DNA of 64,000 bases from Heterotrichella gracilis (Eukaryota; Sar; Xanthophyceae; Tribonematales; Xanthonemataceae). The translations under genes were made by a program, and so were the position numbers. How positions within the stretch are numbered: position 1 is the first letter of the stretch; every line of letters starts with the position of its first letter. The stretch spans positions 310,001 through 374,000 of the forward strand of contig JAULBX010005553.1 of NCBI GenBank assembly GCA_032358255.1, read 5' to 3'. The notes under the pieces were generated by a model. That model worked only from the letters and a program-made list of their open reading frames with translations, was not told where the DNA came from and searched no databases. This document shows, one piece after another, positions 22,401-33,300 of the stretch.

Positions 22401-24938
22401 CCATTACTTCATGAATGTACATCCCCCGCAGGTCCTCCCCCACATCACCACCCCCCACCTCCAGCCCACCGCCCTGGGCCTCCTGTACCACCTGTCACTG
22501 GACGCATCCCACCTGCCGGCATTTGCGGCCGTGGCGGGTGCCCCCTACACCCTCCTGCGCATGCTGCTGGCGGCAAACAGCGTGGATGAGGCGCCCCAGC
22601 TGACTGCGCTGTGCGTCAACCTGTCACAGGATCCCCAGGTGGTGGAGGTGAGGGGCAAGCAGGCGTTTATATGTGTTTGTGCAGCCGCCATATGCAATAC
22701 CGTGAAGCATTAGCATGTTGCACCGTTGTTACAGTAGTAGAGGTGAGGAAACCATTGTGCACCCAGCTAGAGCACCGCAACGGTTGTAGTAGAGGTGAGG
22801 AAAATAAAAAAACAAACTACAATAACGTGCCCGTTTCATGCATTGACCAATCCCAACATGATGGTCATGCATGGGCTACCCCTCCCCGTCACACCCTATG
22901 CTCCTACCCTTGCAGGAGTTCTGGCGCGGCGACCGCTTTGACCGCCTGCTGACCCGCGCGCTGCAGCTGTGTGATGAGGTGTTCTTCAAGGTGAGGACAG
23001 GGCAGGGGCATAGGGTAGAATGTAGCCCTACTCTTCCCAAACAACGCGCCAGGCAGCATTGAAGTTCCATGATGTACTTCATCTACCTGATTTGTAAATG
23101 GTTTAGATGAAGCTATGTACTTGATCCAGGTGGTGCGCCACGTGGCACAGCTGGCAAGCGGGACAATTACGCGGCGCTTCCAGCCCTACCTGGATCGCCT
23201 CATTGCAACCATGAAGGTGAGAGGGGCTGACTGACAGTGTGCCAAAGTGTGCCAAATGAGCACTGTACATACAACGGGAATATGTGTGTTGGGTATGGAA
23301 ATGCTACCTGCGGATATGGTATACGGGGGTTGGGCAACAGCCACCCATTGCCATGGGAGAAGACTGAAAGTCCAGGGTTTCTGATAATTTTTTCTTTTCT
23401 TTCTTTTATTTAACAACGGTATTTCAGCTCATTTGTTGCTCAATGCCTATTGCTACATATATGCCTGGAGGTGCAACACAACAATCCGTTCCAGTTAGCA
23501 CGCCGGCGCCAGCATGGCCATCAGTGGCGTGATCCAGCTGTAAAGCACTAACTGCCCACCCTGCACCACAGGCGCCCACCTGCCCGCCCGGGCTTTTCGT
23601 GGAGGTGCTGGGCACACTGGCCTGCCTTCACCTGCCCGAGCTAGACCTTGCCCAGGTGCTGTCCCACCACCAGTTCCTCCCCTTCATGGTCCAGTACGCC
23701 TCCCCTGGCTGCGTGGAGGATGACGTGCTGCTGGAGGTGGTGGCGCTGGCAGGGGTGCTGGCGGGTCCCAGCACGCACAGCATGATGGCGGAGAGCGGCA
23801 TGGTGCGTGACACGCTGTGGGGGGAGGGCGAAGGGCTGGGGCATAAAGGGGACTTCGCGGGGCACCAATGGATTTATCACCCATGCCCCCCTTGCCTAGA
23901 TGTCTTGCCTAGTACCCCGGAGATGTTTTCCTAGACCCCTCATTGAGAGTGCGGGTAATCTTCATCTTCATTTCATTGCGCAGGTCTATTTATTTACACT
24001 TACATATTTTATGTGTTGATTTATTATTTTAAAATTTGAACTCATTGCTGTGCGCACGCAGGTAAGCTGCCTGGTCCACATCATCCGTGAGCGAGGCCAC
24101 CTGCATGCCTTTGCTCGCCAGCTGGCGGTGGCACTGTCTCGCCTGGCGCAGCTGGAGGCGTGCAGGGGGGTGATGCTCAAGGGGGAGGAGGTAAGCAGGG
24201 GGGAGGTTGGCACTGGAGTGCTTACAATATCGATATCCATGGGTAGCAATTTGCAAGGGCACATTGCAATTATGTTAACCCATTCCAGCAGTACAACACC
24301 CCATAAGCTGGGCTGTAGTGTGGGATGTGTGCCCCAGACCTGCTTCATGGGTCACGCAGTGCTTGATCTAGAGCTGGTGGATTCCTGCTGTCTGCCGGAA
24401 TTGGTGGCTTTGCGGCGGTTGTTGGGATGCTTATGCATGGTACACACAATCTGAGCACCACCACCTCTATGCGCAGGTGGTGCATTACCTGGTGGGTCTG
24501 GTATGTGGCCGCACACCCGAGGACACATGGGCAGCTGCGGATGAGGCTTTGGATGCAATCGCAGATGGGGACCCCACGTGGGCTGTGCGCCTGCGGGCCC
24601 TCAAGTTTGAGACCCACAACAAGGCGTGGCTCCAAAAGGCCCGGCGCGGGGGTGCTGCGGGTGTGGGCATGGTGCGGCGCAGCCTGGAGAGTCTTGTGCT
24701 GTACACTGATGGGGGTGTGGACCCTGAGGGGCAGAATGCTGACCCCAATGCACGAGTGGATGGGGGGTGGGGCCGCGGGGGTGAGTTGGAGGGTTGGAGG
24801 GGGGGTGTTCAGCGGTACGGGGCTGACGCGGATGATGATGAGGGGTCGGAGGGTGGGGCGGGTGGGGGGATGGAATATGGTGATGATGGGCTGGGCTATA
24901 ATGAGCAGCTGCCACTGGGCCCTCGGTGGAGGGTTTAG
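19405..24938 (+). CDS. KAP3: Kinesin-associated protein 3 (heterotrimeric kinesin-2 non-motor subunit)
   Basis: Confident in-phase exons: 19688-19782, 19899-20005, 20208-20510, 20776-20942, 21224-21314, 21672-21787, 22092-22239, 22432-22647, 22916-22990, 23130-23216, 23572-23802, 24062-24190, 24477-24938 (TAG). A tentative first exon ends at 19604 and is also in phase. The protein is a run of armadillo repeats matching KAP3 in order: MLDDYMEALYDEDTRTKVK, VLKEDWRVSLDLCLNIVSVF, RVLYLCLYLLLNLAEE, LQLLALTFIKKLSVQQ, LRLLYNLSFYPDLRADM, LGLLYHLSLDAS, LTALCVNLSQDP, VEVLGTLACLHLPELD, EDDVLLEVVALAG and ADEALDAIADGDPTWA, then LKFETHNKAWLQ. KAP3 links the kinesin-2 motor pair to anterograde intraflagellar transport (FLA3 in Chlamydomonas). 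An insert rich in Ser/Pro (exon 20776-20942) replaces the charged linker, and the tail is Gly/Asp-rich. The usual KAP3 N-terminal block is missing from this model. Confidence 0.93.
21606..21676 (+). repeat. Duplicated 3' splice site of a KAP3 exon
   Basis: TCAAACCCTACTGCAGGGTC (21611-21630) and CCAAACCCTAAAGCAGGGTG (21656-21675) are direct copies. The second contains the acceptor used for the exon starting at 21672. The first offers an equivalent AG that would not keep the reading frame as modelled. Confidence 0.65.
21804..21834 (+). repeat. Interstitial telomere-type array (CCCTAAA)4
   Basis: Four perfect AAACCCT heptamers plus a partial fifth, 17 bases after the donor of the KAP3 exon ending at 21787. 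This is the plant-type telomere unit, inside an intron. Confidence 0.9.
22720..22803 (+). repeat. Two copies of the KAP3 22647 exon end and donor
   Basis: The exon ends GTGGTGGAG followed by GTGAGG. GTAGTAGAGGTGAGGAAA appears at about 22734-22751 and again at 22786-22803, each preceded by GCACCG...GTTGT-like sequence, so the two intronic copies are also tandem repeats of each other (spacing 52 bases). Confidence 0.7.
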
Positions 24939-25370
24939 GGTTAGGGTTTTTCCAGCTGAGTGGGGAACCTGCCAGTGCCCGTCACGGGAAGGGCTGTAAT
25001 TAACCATTACACTTGTTTACAAATCACTTGAATGTGAATTCAGGAAGCTGCTGCACCATGAGCAGTGTATGTTGTCCTTGCCAGTGGGCTGGCTGCTGTT
25101 GTGCTTCAAGCAACAAGAAAATAGCCAATATCATTGGTACGTCCTTAATGTGAGGACGGAATCACATTAATTTCGTCACTGGCAAGGGTATTCACATAAT
25201 CCCTAGCCCTAGACGCAGGCCAGCATAGCCTATCTCTCCTGATTCAATCTCCCTTGGGCCATGTAATAATTTATTGTCTGCAAATCAATGATACATATAC
25301 ACATATCTGCTTGTGGGTGCACAAAATGTCTGATAGACAGAAAACCTGCATATAATTACGCCCAAGGCCC
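24939..25370. other. Convergent intergenic region between KAP3 and the J-domain gene
   Basis: TTAGGGTTAGGGTTTTT lies right at and after the KAP3 stop. TGTAA, the usual green-algal polyadenylation signal, occurs at about 24993 and is a candidate for KAP3. The rest is AT-rich and non-coding; 25138-25180 contains an imperfect inverted repeat (ACGTCCTTAATGTGAGGACG, then ATCACATTAATTTCGTC). Confidence 0.45.
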
Positions 25371-25934
25371 CTAGTAATCATGCCCATCCGAATCAGACTC
25401 GCTTTCCATCCTCACGGGGTTGCCCTCCTCGTCCACCCCAGCATCTGCCAGGAAATCCCTCCAAATCGTGTCCATATCCCCATCCCACTCCTCCTTCTCA
25501 ACCCCTTCGCTGTCCACAGACACCCGCTTCACCACCCGCTCGCCACCCCAGGCGGGGTAGGGTGCGCACCCAAAATTTGTGGGAGGCCGGTACACCCCCA
25601 TTTCCTTGAGCTCCTTGTCCACGTTTTCCCCTTGGAGGGCGCGCTTCAGGAGCTCGAGATGGTCCATCTCCCTGGCCCTTTCATCTTGTTGGAGCTCCCG
25701 TTGCACAGCCTCTCCCAGTAGCAACTCGTAGGCTGACAGCAAGGTGGTGAACTTGCTGGAAGAGTTTGGTTTGGCGCGGGTGTCGGCCTTGGCCTTGTCT
25801 GGATGGTACTGGAGGGCGAGGCGCTTGAAGCGCTTCTTGACTTCTGCCACGGAAGGGGTGGTGTGGACTGAGAAATGGAAGAAGTGCTTGGCGCCGCTGA
25901 GGGACAATGGCCGGACTTCCTCTTGCTCGCTCAT
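25371..25934 (-). CDS. J-domain (DNAJ-like) protein, single exon
   Basis: An intact 187-residue frame from ATG at 25934 to the stop at 25371, with no intron, unusual among its neighbours. Residues about 15-75 form a J domain: FFHFSVHTTPSVAEVKKRF, then KRLALQYHPDKAKAD, including the HPD tripeptide that stimulates Hsp70 ATPase, and a helix with LLSAYELLLGEAVQRELQ. The C-terminal half is acidic with no zinc finger or substrate-binding domain, ending in a Ser/Asp-rich tail (MESESDSDGHDY). It is therefore a class C J protein, probably cytosolic or nuclear since no targeting peptide is visible. The client and the Hsp70 partner cannot be inferred. Confidence 0.88.
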   Translation of the reverse strand: MSEQEEVRPLSLSGAKHFFHFSVHTTPSVAEVKKRFKRLALQYHPDKAKADTRAKPNSSSKFTTLLSAYELLLGEAVQRELQQDERAREMDHLELLKRALQGENVDKELKEMGVYRPPTNFGCAPYPAWGGERVVKRVSVDSEGVEKEEWDGDMDTIWRDFLADAGVDEEGNPVRMESESDSDGHDY

Positions 25935-27360
25935 TGTGTTAATGGGGGTTCTTGACCGTCAGTAGCGCTGGTTGCAGGTGTAGTACAAGGGATCTGGCAA
26001 GTGATACTAAGCAAGATGACTGACTTCAAGGGGCCAAGACCTCATACAGGTGCTCCAGTGGCCTTGCAGGAGGTGGTCGGTAGTTACTACTCTCAATGGC
26101 AGGATGTTTTGCTGCCTGGCACCCAACAATGTGCAGCGTCAAGCTGCAGGGTGCCAAACGCTGAATCAAAATCCATGCGCACTTTCAAAGGCAGGTTGTT
26201 ACTGCTTCCTGTTGCTTCGATTTAAGCTGCCACTGAGTCCCACCGGGTGACCAAATGAAACTTCTGTGTGCGGAGGTGGCGGGCAACTTGCCTGGGTAGT
26301 CAAGTGGGGTGGGTCCTGAGGGAAAGCACAAGTGGGTAAGCATAAATGCCCTCGTCAAAGGATGGTTTAGTGACTGTGCTGTGTCAAGGACCTTGCGAAA
26401 ACTTCCCTTTTATGCAAGCAAAGCGCGAAGGGAAGTTGTACAACTAAAAAATACAACCTGTTTATAGCGTACATGCAAGCGAGAATTGTGGGTGGCAGCA
26501 TGGGAACCCAAGTAAGGGGTTGAGGATTTGGGCAACAGGCAAACTTCTGTAACTTCTCTTGCAACAAATAATTACCCGTCAACTAGCTGAGGCGGACTCG
26601 CTGTACGCCTTTGCTCTTTAGCTGCATGCTGGGCTGGAACGGCGTTGGCAACCTAAGAAACGGTCGAGCAGCTATTGGGTATTTCATACAGGAACGTTCG
26701 AAGCTACACAACCCTTGATGAGGTGTGGTGCTGAGTGCATGGGGAGGTCTTACGCTGTTGAGACGTACCTTCAGCTTTGGGGTCCAGACAGACTCGTGCA
26801 GGCATGCGGCATGCATGCATGTGTTACGGAAGCGCCGGTGGTTCCGTCGGGCACGCAAGTAGACCAGAACAGAGCAGTTGGTGAACACCAGCTGTGTCGT
26901 TGAAGACCGGTTGCGGGCCGCCTTGCACTGGTTAAAACCGTCAAAAGGCCTTTGCAGCAAGGGGGAGTAAGTTATGAGACGGGTAAATGACCGATGCATG
27001 CACATGCATGCATACCGAGTCTCAAAACCGATACGAATAGGAGCTTCCAGTGCATGCTGCAAGGTGCCACGCTGTACGTGAACCATAATTTCTTTGTGCA
27101 TGCAATAGTTCTGTTGCTGAAGTATGAGTACTGCCCCAATGCAGCATGAGAATGCCCCACCAACTGACGCTTGAACTGGGGTAGCCCACGCCCTGCAGAA
27201 TGGGGAGGTCAGCCAGAAAGAAGAAGCTGGCACCAAAAGTCCAACCCACCTCGCAGGTGCGCAGTGGTACAGACAGAAGTGCACAAACTGCATATATGCA
27301 TAATTTGGGGCACTAGATGCATGGGGGCATCCAAAGGAGTCAGTAGTACTGTGCAGTGCT
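25935..27360. other. Intergenic or 5' region of the U-box gene; CATGCA-rich
   Basis: No gene is supported. Open frames on either strand (including a 264-codon one on the minus strand at 26583-27377) have no recognisable motif. Short alternating CATGCATG tracts occur at about 26807-26822 and 26995-27012. Upstream exons of the large U-box gene, which must exist because its first recognised exon begins mid-protein, could lie here. Confidence 0.35.
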
Positions 27361-30300
27361 GTGCGCTCCGCAACCAAACTGGACAGTGCTAAGTGGAAAG
27401 CGGTGTGCTTGAACCAGGCTCAGACCTCCTGGGAGGACCGAAAGGAGAGAGCCAAGCAGGCTTTTTCTAAAGTTCAAGATCCAGGAAACCCTCTGTACAG
27501 CGTCCCTGTCATTGACCTCTGCCAAGCAGCGCAGGAGCTTGGCCAATTTTCCATACGTAAGTCTTTCCTGCTTGGGGATTTTTCCCACCCAAAGCTTTAG
27601 GTGTAAATGTAAGCTGACTTGTTATAGCTTGCAATGTCAATGCCCAATGCGCAACGTTCACGACGGGACAACATGCCAGCTATATGCAAAGGGAAATAAG
27701 CCGATGACGTCTGGGGATGCCTTTTTGTTTGTTTGTCTGCAAAGCGCAGTGGGTTTGTTGCGCCATTGCCTTGCCACTGTCCCTTGCTGTTCAAACCACT
27801 GGCTTGCAGGCACTCGAGGCACACTCCGACAGTGCCAAGGCAGCGTGCTGTTCCGGGCACTGCTGCTGGCGTGCGCCCAAGGGCAGAATAGCAAGTGGTG
27901 GTCCTGCCCCGTGTGCAACGCCGTTCACTTCCACACCGCCTGGAAGCTCATCGACCACTTGCACCTTGAGCACCAGGCCTCCTCTGGCAACAACGGGCTC
28001 AACCTTCAAACCCTGTTCCAGCTAGTCCTTCCCCCTCACCTCGGCTCCTCCACCAGACCCAATGACAGGATGATGTCAGAGGCGCTTGACAGGGTTGAGA
28101 AGGCATGGTGAGACATCCCTAACGTTGCCTTGCAAAACCGGTGGTAGTCCTTGCAAAACCTGTGGTAGTCATCCACTCCTATGCATGGTGAGACATCCCT
28201 GATGCTACCAGCTCCCTGCATAACCTGTGAAAATGACACACTAGTGCGTGGCCAGATGGTTCCGGCCTGGGATTAGGGTTTAGGGTTTAGGGTTGCTGGA
28301 TGAGTGCTGACAGCAATTGCCATGTGGCTACCAGCCCATTGCCGTCCCCATGCACTGCAATAGACTATGAAGCAGTCGGGACATTGAGGTATGCACTCAG
28401 CTCAAGAGGAGTAGACGCCGTGTACCTCGTGTTGTAGTCACCATTGAGTACCAGTCTGAAATTCCCTTTAGTGTCGATGTGGTGTGATTGAACCGCTGTC
28501 GGGCTCTGGTGTGGGTCCTAGACCTTAACTGGCATGTTGATGTGGTGTGATTGGGATTTAGGATTTGGGATTTACCCTAAACGCTGTGGGGCTCTGGTGT
28601 GGGTCCTAGACCTTAACTGGCATGTTGATGTGGTGTGATTGGGGTTTAGGGTTTGGTGTTTAGGTTTTACCCTTAACACTGTGGGGTCCTGGTGTAGGTC
28701 CTGGACATTCTCCAGGCTGAATACCGGGGTGCAGCGGACACAGAGGCTGTATTGGGACGCACTTGAGGCTGAGTTGTGCGGAAAGCCAATGCCATTGCCA
28801 AAGCTCATACACAACCTGAAGGACTTGCACCTCTTCAACATCTTCTCAACATGCGTGAAGGCAACCCTCACGCACCCAGAGCTGTGAGTGCATGGAATGT
28901 GCATTGGAGCGCCATTCTCGGGTGTTTGCGCAGACCATGTATATTTGCTTGCTCCCATCAGCATGCCCCACTGGTTTCCCCACTGTCATGTTGTTTTGGT
29001 GGCACACCAGCACATCTTTGCAGCTTGTCAAGCATGTAAATCCGCAACCTTTTGGCGCCTCTACAGGGCTCGAGTGTCAGTCGTGCCAATCCTGGAGGGT
29101 GCCGCCAAGACCCTGCTCAACATCCCACATGACCAGCCCCTGCCTGAGGAGCACAAGGGGCAGCTGCTAGTCATCATCGACACCCATGCCAATTGCCACC
29201 AGATGCGGGTGATCTGCAGCAGAATCCGGGATGTGCTGATGACGGTGGGGATTGACCTGGGCGGCACTGGATGGCAGGGCCAGCCCTTCTGTCACTCTGG
29301 AACCATGGTACGCCATTTATTTGGGTTGGTGGGGTGAGCACAAACCCGCGTTTGGCGCTAGGCTGCAGTCTGATGGCAGAGCGGGCATTGTGATGCTGCT
29401 CATTGTGCACTTTGGCTTCTTGACCAATGTGATGTCATGAAGAACAAAACGTGTATACTTTAAATATCTGTTTTGTAGTAATAGTAATAATATGATTTTT
29501 TTCGTTTTTTATGTTTGATTCTTCTTTATATGCTTCTTGAAGCAAACCTCAGTGGCAATCACGAAGGGGCAACAGGCCTGGTGGTGACTTGTTGCAATTG
29601 CAAAAAGCAAACCGACTCCATGATCTAGTATTTGAGGGAGGCTTGCTGTACTGGTGCAGCCCGGGATTGAGGAAACACCACTGTTCACATTGGTGGCCCC
29701 ATGCGAGCCAGAGGCCAAGCCTTGGGAGAGCGCTGATGCACGGCTTGGGCTCACCGCCGAGTGGCTGGGCTACCAGGCAGCACTGCTGCGAATCAAACGA
29801 CGCATCTCCCCGGTGGGTGCCCCTTCACCCTTCAATTCAACCTCTTTCATTACTTCTATATTTCCACTCTGTACCACCTGTGTGAAATCTTTCAAAAGAA
29901 ATCTAGCAAGCATTGTTCCCACCCGCAAGTAATGGACAATAATGTGTTTGCTAAGTCCGTGCACTCGGCAGTAACACAGTGTGCGTTGCAATGCCTGGAT
30001 AGCAGCACAGCTGTACCCCAGGTGTTGCATCCAACACTGCGGTGTCACATTCTGGACTGACTATCAACCATGGCGCAGTTGACAAGTGCATCATTGAGAT
30101 ATACACATAGCACCTCTTCATTGCTGCTCACAAAACCCTATCTAACACGCCTGGCAACTTGGAACTGCCCGCAAACAAAAATGTCAGCCCTGGTTTTGTT
30201 TTCGCAAATCATGAATTGCCGATATGAATCCCGGGGTTACATGGTTGCAGGCAAACGGAAGCGAGTTTACTCTTGACTTGGATTATGTGCAGTCAGGAGA

Positions 30301-33300
30301 CCCGCTGCAGATATGGATGGGTCTGCATCAGTACATGTACGAGCCCTTTCAGGTACTGTATGGTGGGCTGGGCTGGAAGACCCGTTGCGCATATGATTGA
30401 TTACCGCCGCTGTCTATGCTGCATGTCTTTGGCGCCAATCAGACTAGTCTGATATGTACAGCCCCTACTCCCTCGTCCTCAATAGTCCAGTATGCCCCAC
30501 TTGTTGTGATTTCCTCCCCGTTCAGGTGGATGGCGTGAGTATATACCCCTTGACTGGCCTGGACATGGGCCACCTGTGCGAAAGCAAGGCACAAAGGGAC
30601 AAGTGGGAGCCAGGTATGTGGATGGTAGCTAGGGGTTAGGATTATTTCTGTAGGGATCATGGGACGCGTGTGGGTCTTTGGCCTGCCCAGTGCGACAGGG
30701 TGATGTGAAGTAGGGGGGTTGCAGCCGCTGGGCTTCTCTATTGGATCAATGCCGTGTCGTGTGTCTACCAGTATTGCGTTTGCAATTGTAGAGGACATCA
30801 AGTCTAGTGGCAAACTGAAGCGACTATTGTGTAAGGAAATGGGGTCAGGGAATCATTACCGTCCAAGGCTGGCCCCTCTCACTCTGTCCCTTCTTCAAGT
30901 AACGGCGTTGAAGTTGAGACAAGCAGAGCCAGTTACTCTGTTCCAATTATTCAGTGACTGTTGTGGTGGTGACTTTGCAGAGGTGGTTCCCAGGGTGGAT
31001 ATACCTGTCGCAATGGAGATGCTCCAAGGCACACTGACGAGGGCCGACGAGGCCCTGCGGATGTATGAGGAGTGCAAACATGCGCTGAGGGGGTTGCTGC
31101 GGGAGGCGAGTAACCCTAAGTAAGGGTATCTTGTTGTCCATGCTGTGGGGCTGAGACCCCAGGCAAGGGTTATCGTTGCATATGGGGGGTATCCATGGTA
31201 TGGGTCGGGAGCACTTGCTACAGGCTGAGGCACTGGTCAAAGGAAAGTGCTCTGCAGCCGTTGCGCACTATAGAAAAGCGCACAAGCAGTGCTAGGAGGT
31301 AATTGCTTTGGTGCTGATCATTCAAGGCTGACTGTCAACGCGGCTGTATTGCTGCAATGATAGCAGCATTGATCAATTGCAGTGCATTGCATCCTTGTGG
31401 GCACGGTACGACCCACATGCCATGACAAATCATTTGAATTGCGTTTGGCCTATGACTGAGGTGCCGTGGGTTGAGACAATGCCACCTGCCTTCACCAGCC
31501 CGTGCGAGACAGACCCTGAACCTTAAATCCTGAACCCTAAACCCTAAACCCAAGCTTTTATCCCCGTAAAGGCACACCACACAACCTTGCTGCCCCCCGC
31601 ATGCAGCTGCTCAGTGGAGCAGCTGTGGCGATCATTGTTCAGCCAGCTAGGCGATACCATGTTGGTGACAAAGCGAGCCCTGGCAGCTGTGCGGGGTGAG
31701 GCGCTCAGCCAGCTGGAGGCACTGGTGAGGGTTTTAGGGTTTAGGGTTTAGGATTTACGTTTCAGGGTTTAGGGATTAGGATGTAGGATCGAAGCGCTCA
31801 GCCACCTGGAGGCACTGGTGAGAGAGCGCCACATGGTAGGGTTTAGGATGTAGGGTTGGGGTTGTAGGGTTGGGGTTGTAGCGTTCAGGGATTAGGATGC
31901 AGGGTTGGGGATGTAGGGCGGGACTGGCATATGAGTCACTGGTGAGCTGGGGTGCAGGTCAAGGCTCCAGCACACATTATGTATCTCATATGTGATGACT
32001 CCCAAAGTGCATATTAGTGTCGTATTACTTTATTTGTTATTTGCTGAGTGTTAAGTAGCACGTCTATACAGCACACGCTGCAGGCACCGGCCCGAACCTG
32101 TGAACCCCTAACGTGGCCCCTAGGATTTGCAAAATTGGGACGCTTGGAGTCTGTAATAATCTACCAACTCCTTCGGGATTTTTTAAGTTGGGGGTCAAGT
32201 CTGTTCCCCATTGTTCGCTACGGCTTCTTTCAATTCAGCCAATTACAGTAAATCCAGGAGGCTAATCTGGGTAAATTGGGTTTCGGTAGTACCCTGTCTG
32301 ATAATGGCTCCTCATGTTGTCTCCTTTCTTCATCCTCCCCTTGCAGCGTATCAACCCAGTACCCTAACGGGGTTTCTTTCTCCCTCCCTGTAGCTCATTC
32401 CCTTCAATACCCTTGAGGGTAAGCGCAACGTCCACGAATACGGCGTGAGCTTTATCATCGAGGGCAATCCCCAGACCAATCCCCAAACGCCAACTAGTGT
32501 GGTTGCCCAATACATGGCGTGGATGCAGCATGCGTGTGCGGTGCGTTGGGGAGCTGGTGGGGGAGGTGTAAGGTTGAACTTGAATGTGCTTAGCTGCCGT
32601 GGGGCTTTCCTTGTTTTCTGTTTACGTAGTTGCATGGTAAAATTGTAGATATCATTGTTCAATGAATATGTATTTCCCTTCCCCCGCTGCAGGTGGTCGA
32701 CATGTGGGGACTCGTGGAGCAGCAAGAAGAGTGGCTCCAGAACGGCACCACGCTCTGCGGGAGCCTGTGGCCGCTGGGGAAGGAGCGATTTGGCACACAG
32801 GCGCTGGACGAGCTGCTGGGTGCGTGCATACAGGCTAGTCAGGTGGTGCGCTGCCAGACCCTGGTAGGGTTTAATGCGCTGTCGGGTGCAGGTTGAGCCG
32901 GGGGCGGGTGAGGCGCAGTAGAGGCTGGTGGTGGAACAGTGCATTGTTGTAATGCAGTGTCCTTTTTAGCTGGTGAAGTCCTTGCACTGTGGCTGAGGGG
33001 ATCCTGTCGCCACAGGTTCGGTGGTTCCTCAATCCATGCTGTGGAATAAAATGTGGGGCATGCACACAATACACACCTACAATCGGTGTATGCTTGTCAC
33101 AGTTCAAAAGCACTTAAGTGAATTGTTTTGCGACGTAGAGCAAATGGAGTTGCCGGACAGGCCCCCATCGAAGCCCCATCCCCAAGCGCACTGGCAGCGT
33201 GCAGCTGGGTGCATTGCGGGATGCAACCTGGGGATCAGCAGCATCGACCTTCTCATGGCAGACTCGCGCTTGCAGAGTGTGTCTGCTGTTGCGGGTACTT

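Noticed and set aside
24345-25007. 220-codon minus-strand frame opposite the last KAP3 exon
   Set aside because: It is a shadow of the KAP3 coding strand, Pro/His/Thr-rich, with no motif.
26583-27377. 264-codon open frame on the minus strand
   Set aside because: No domain or repeat, Cys/His-rich composition unlike real proteins here, no splice partners, and it overlaps the start of the plus-strand U-box gene.
30828-30970. Possible intron inside the U-box gene exon 30792-31119 (GTAAGG...TTTGCAG)
   Set aside because: Using it would create a stop at the junction, while the unspliced frame stays open.
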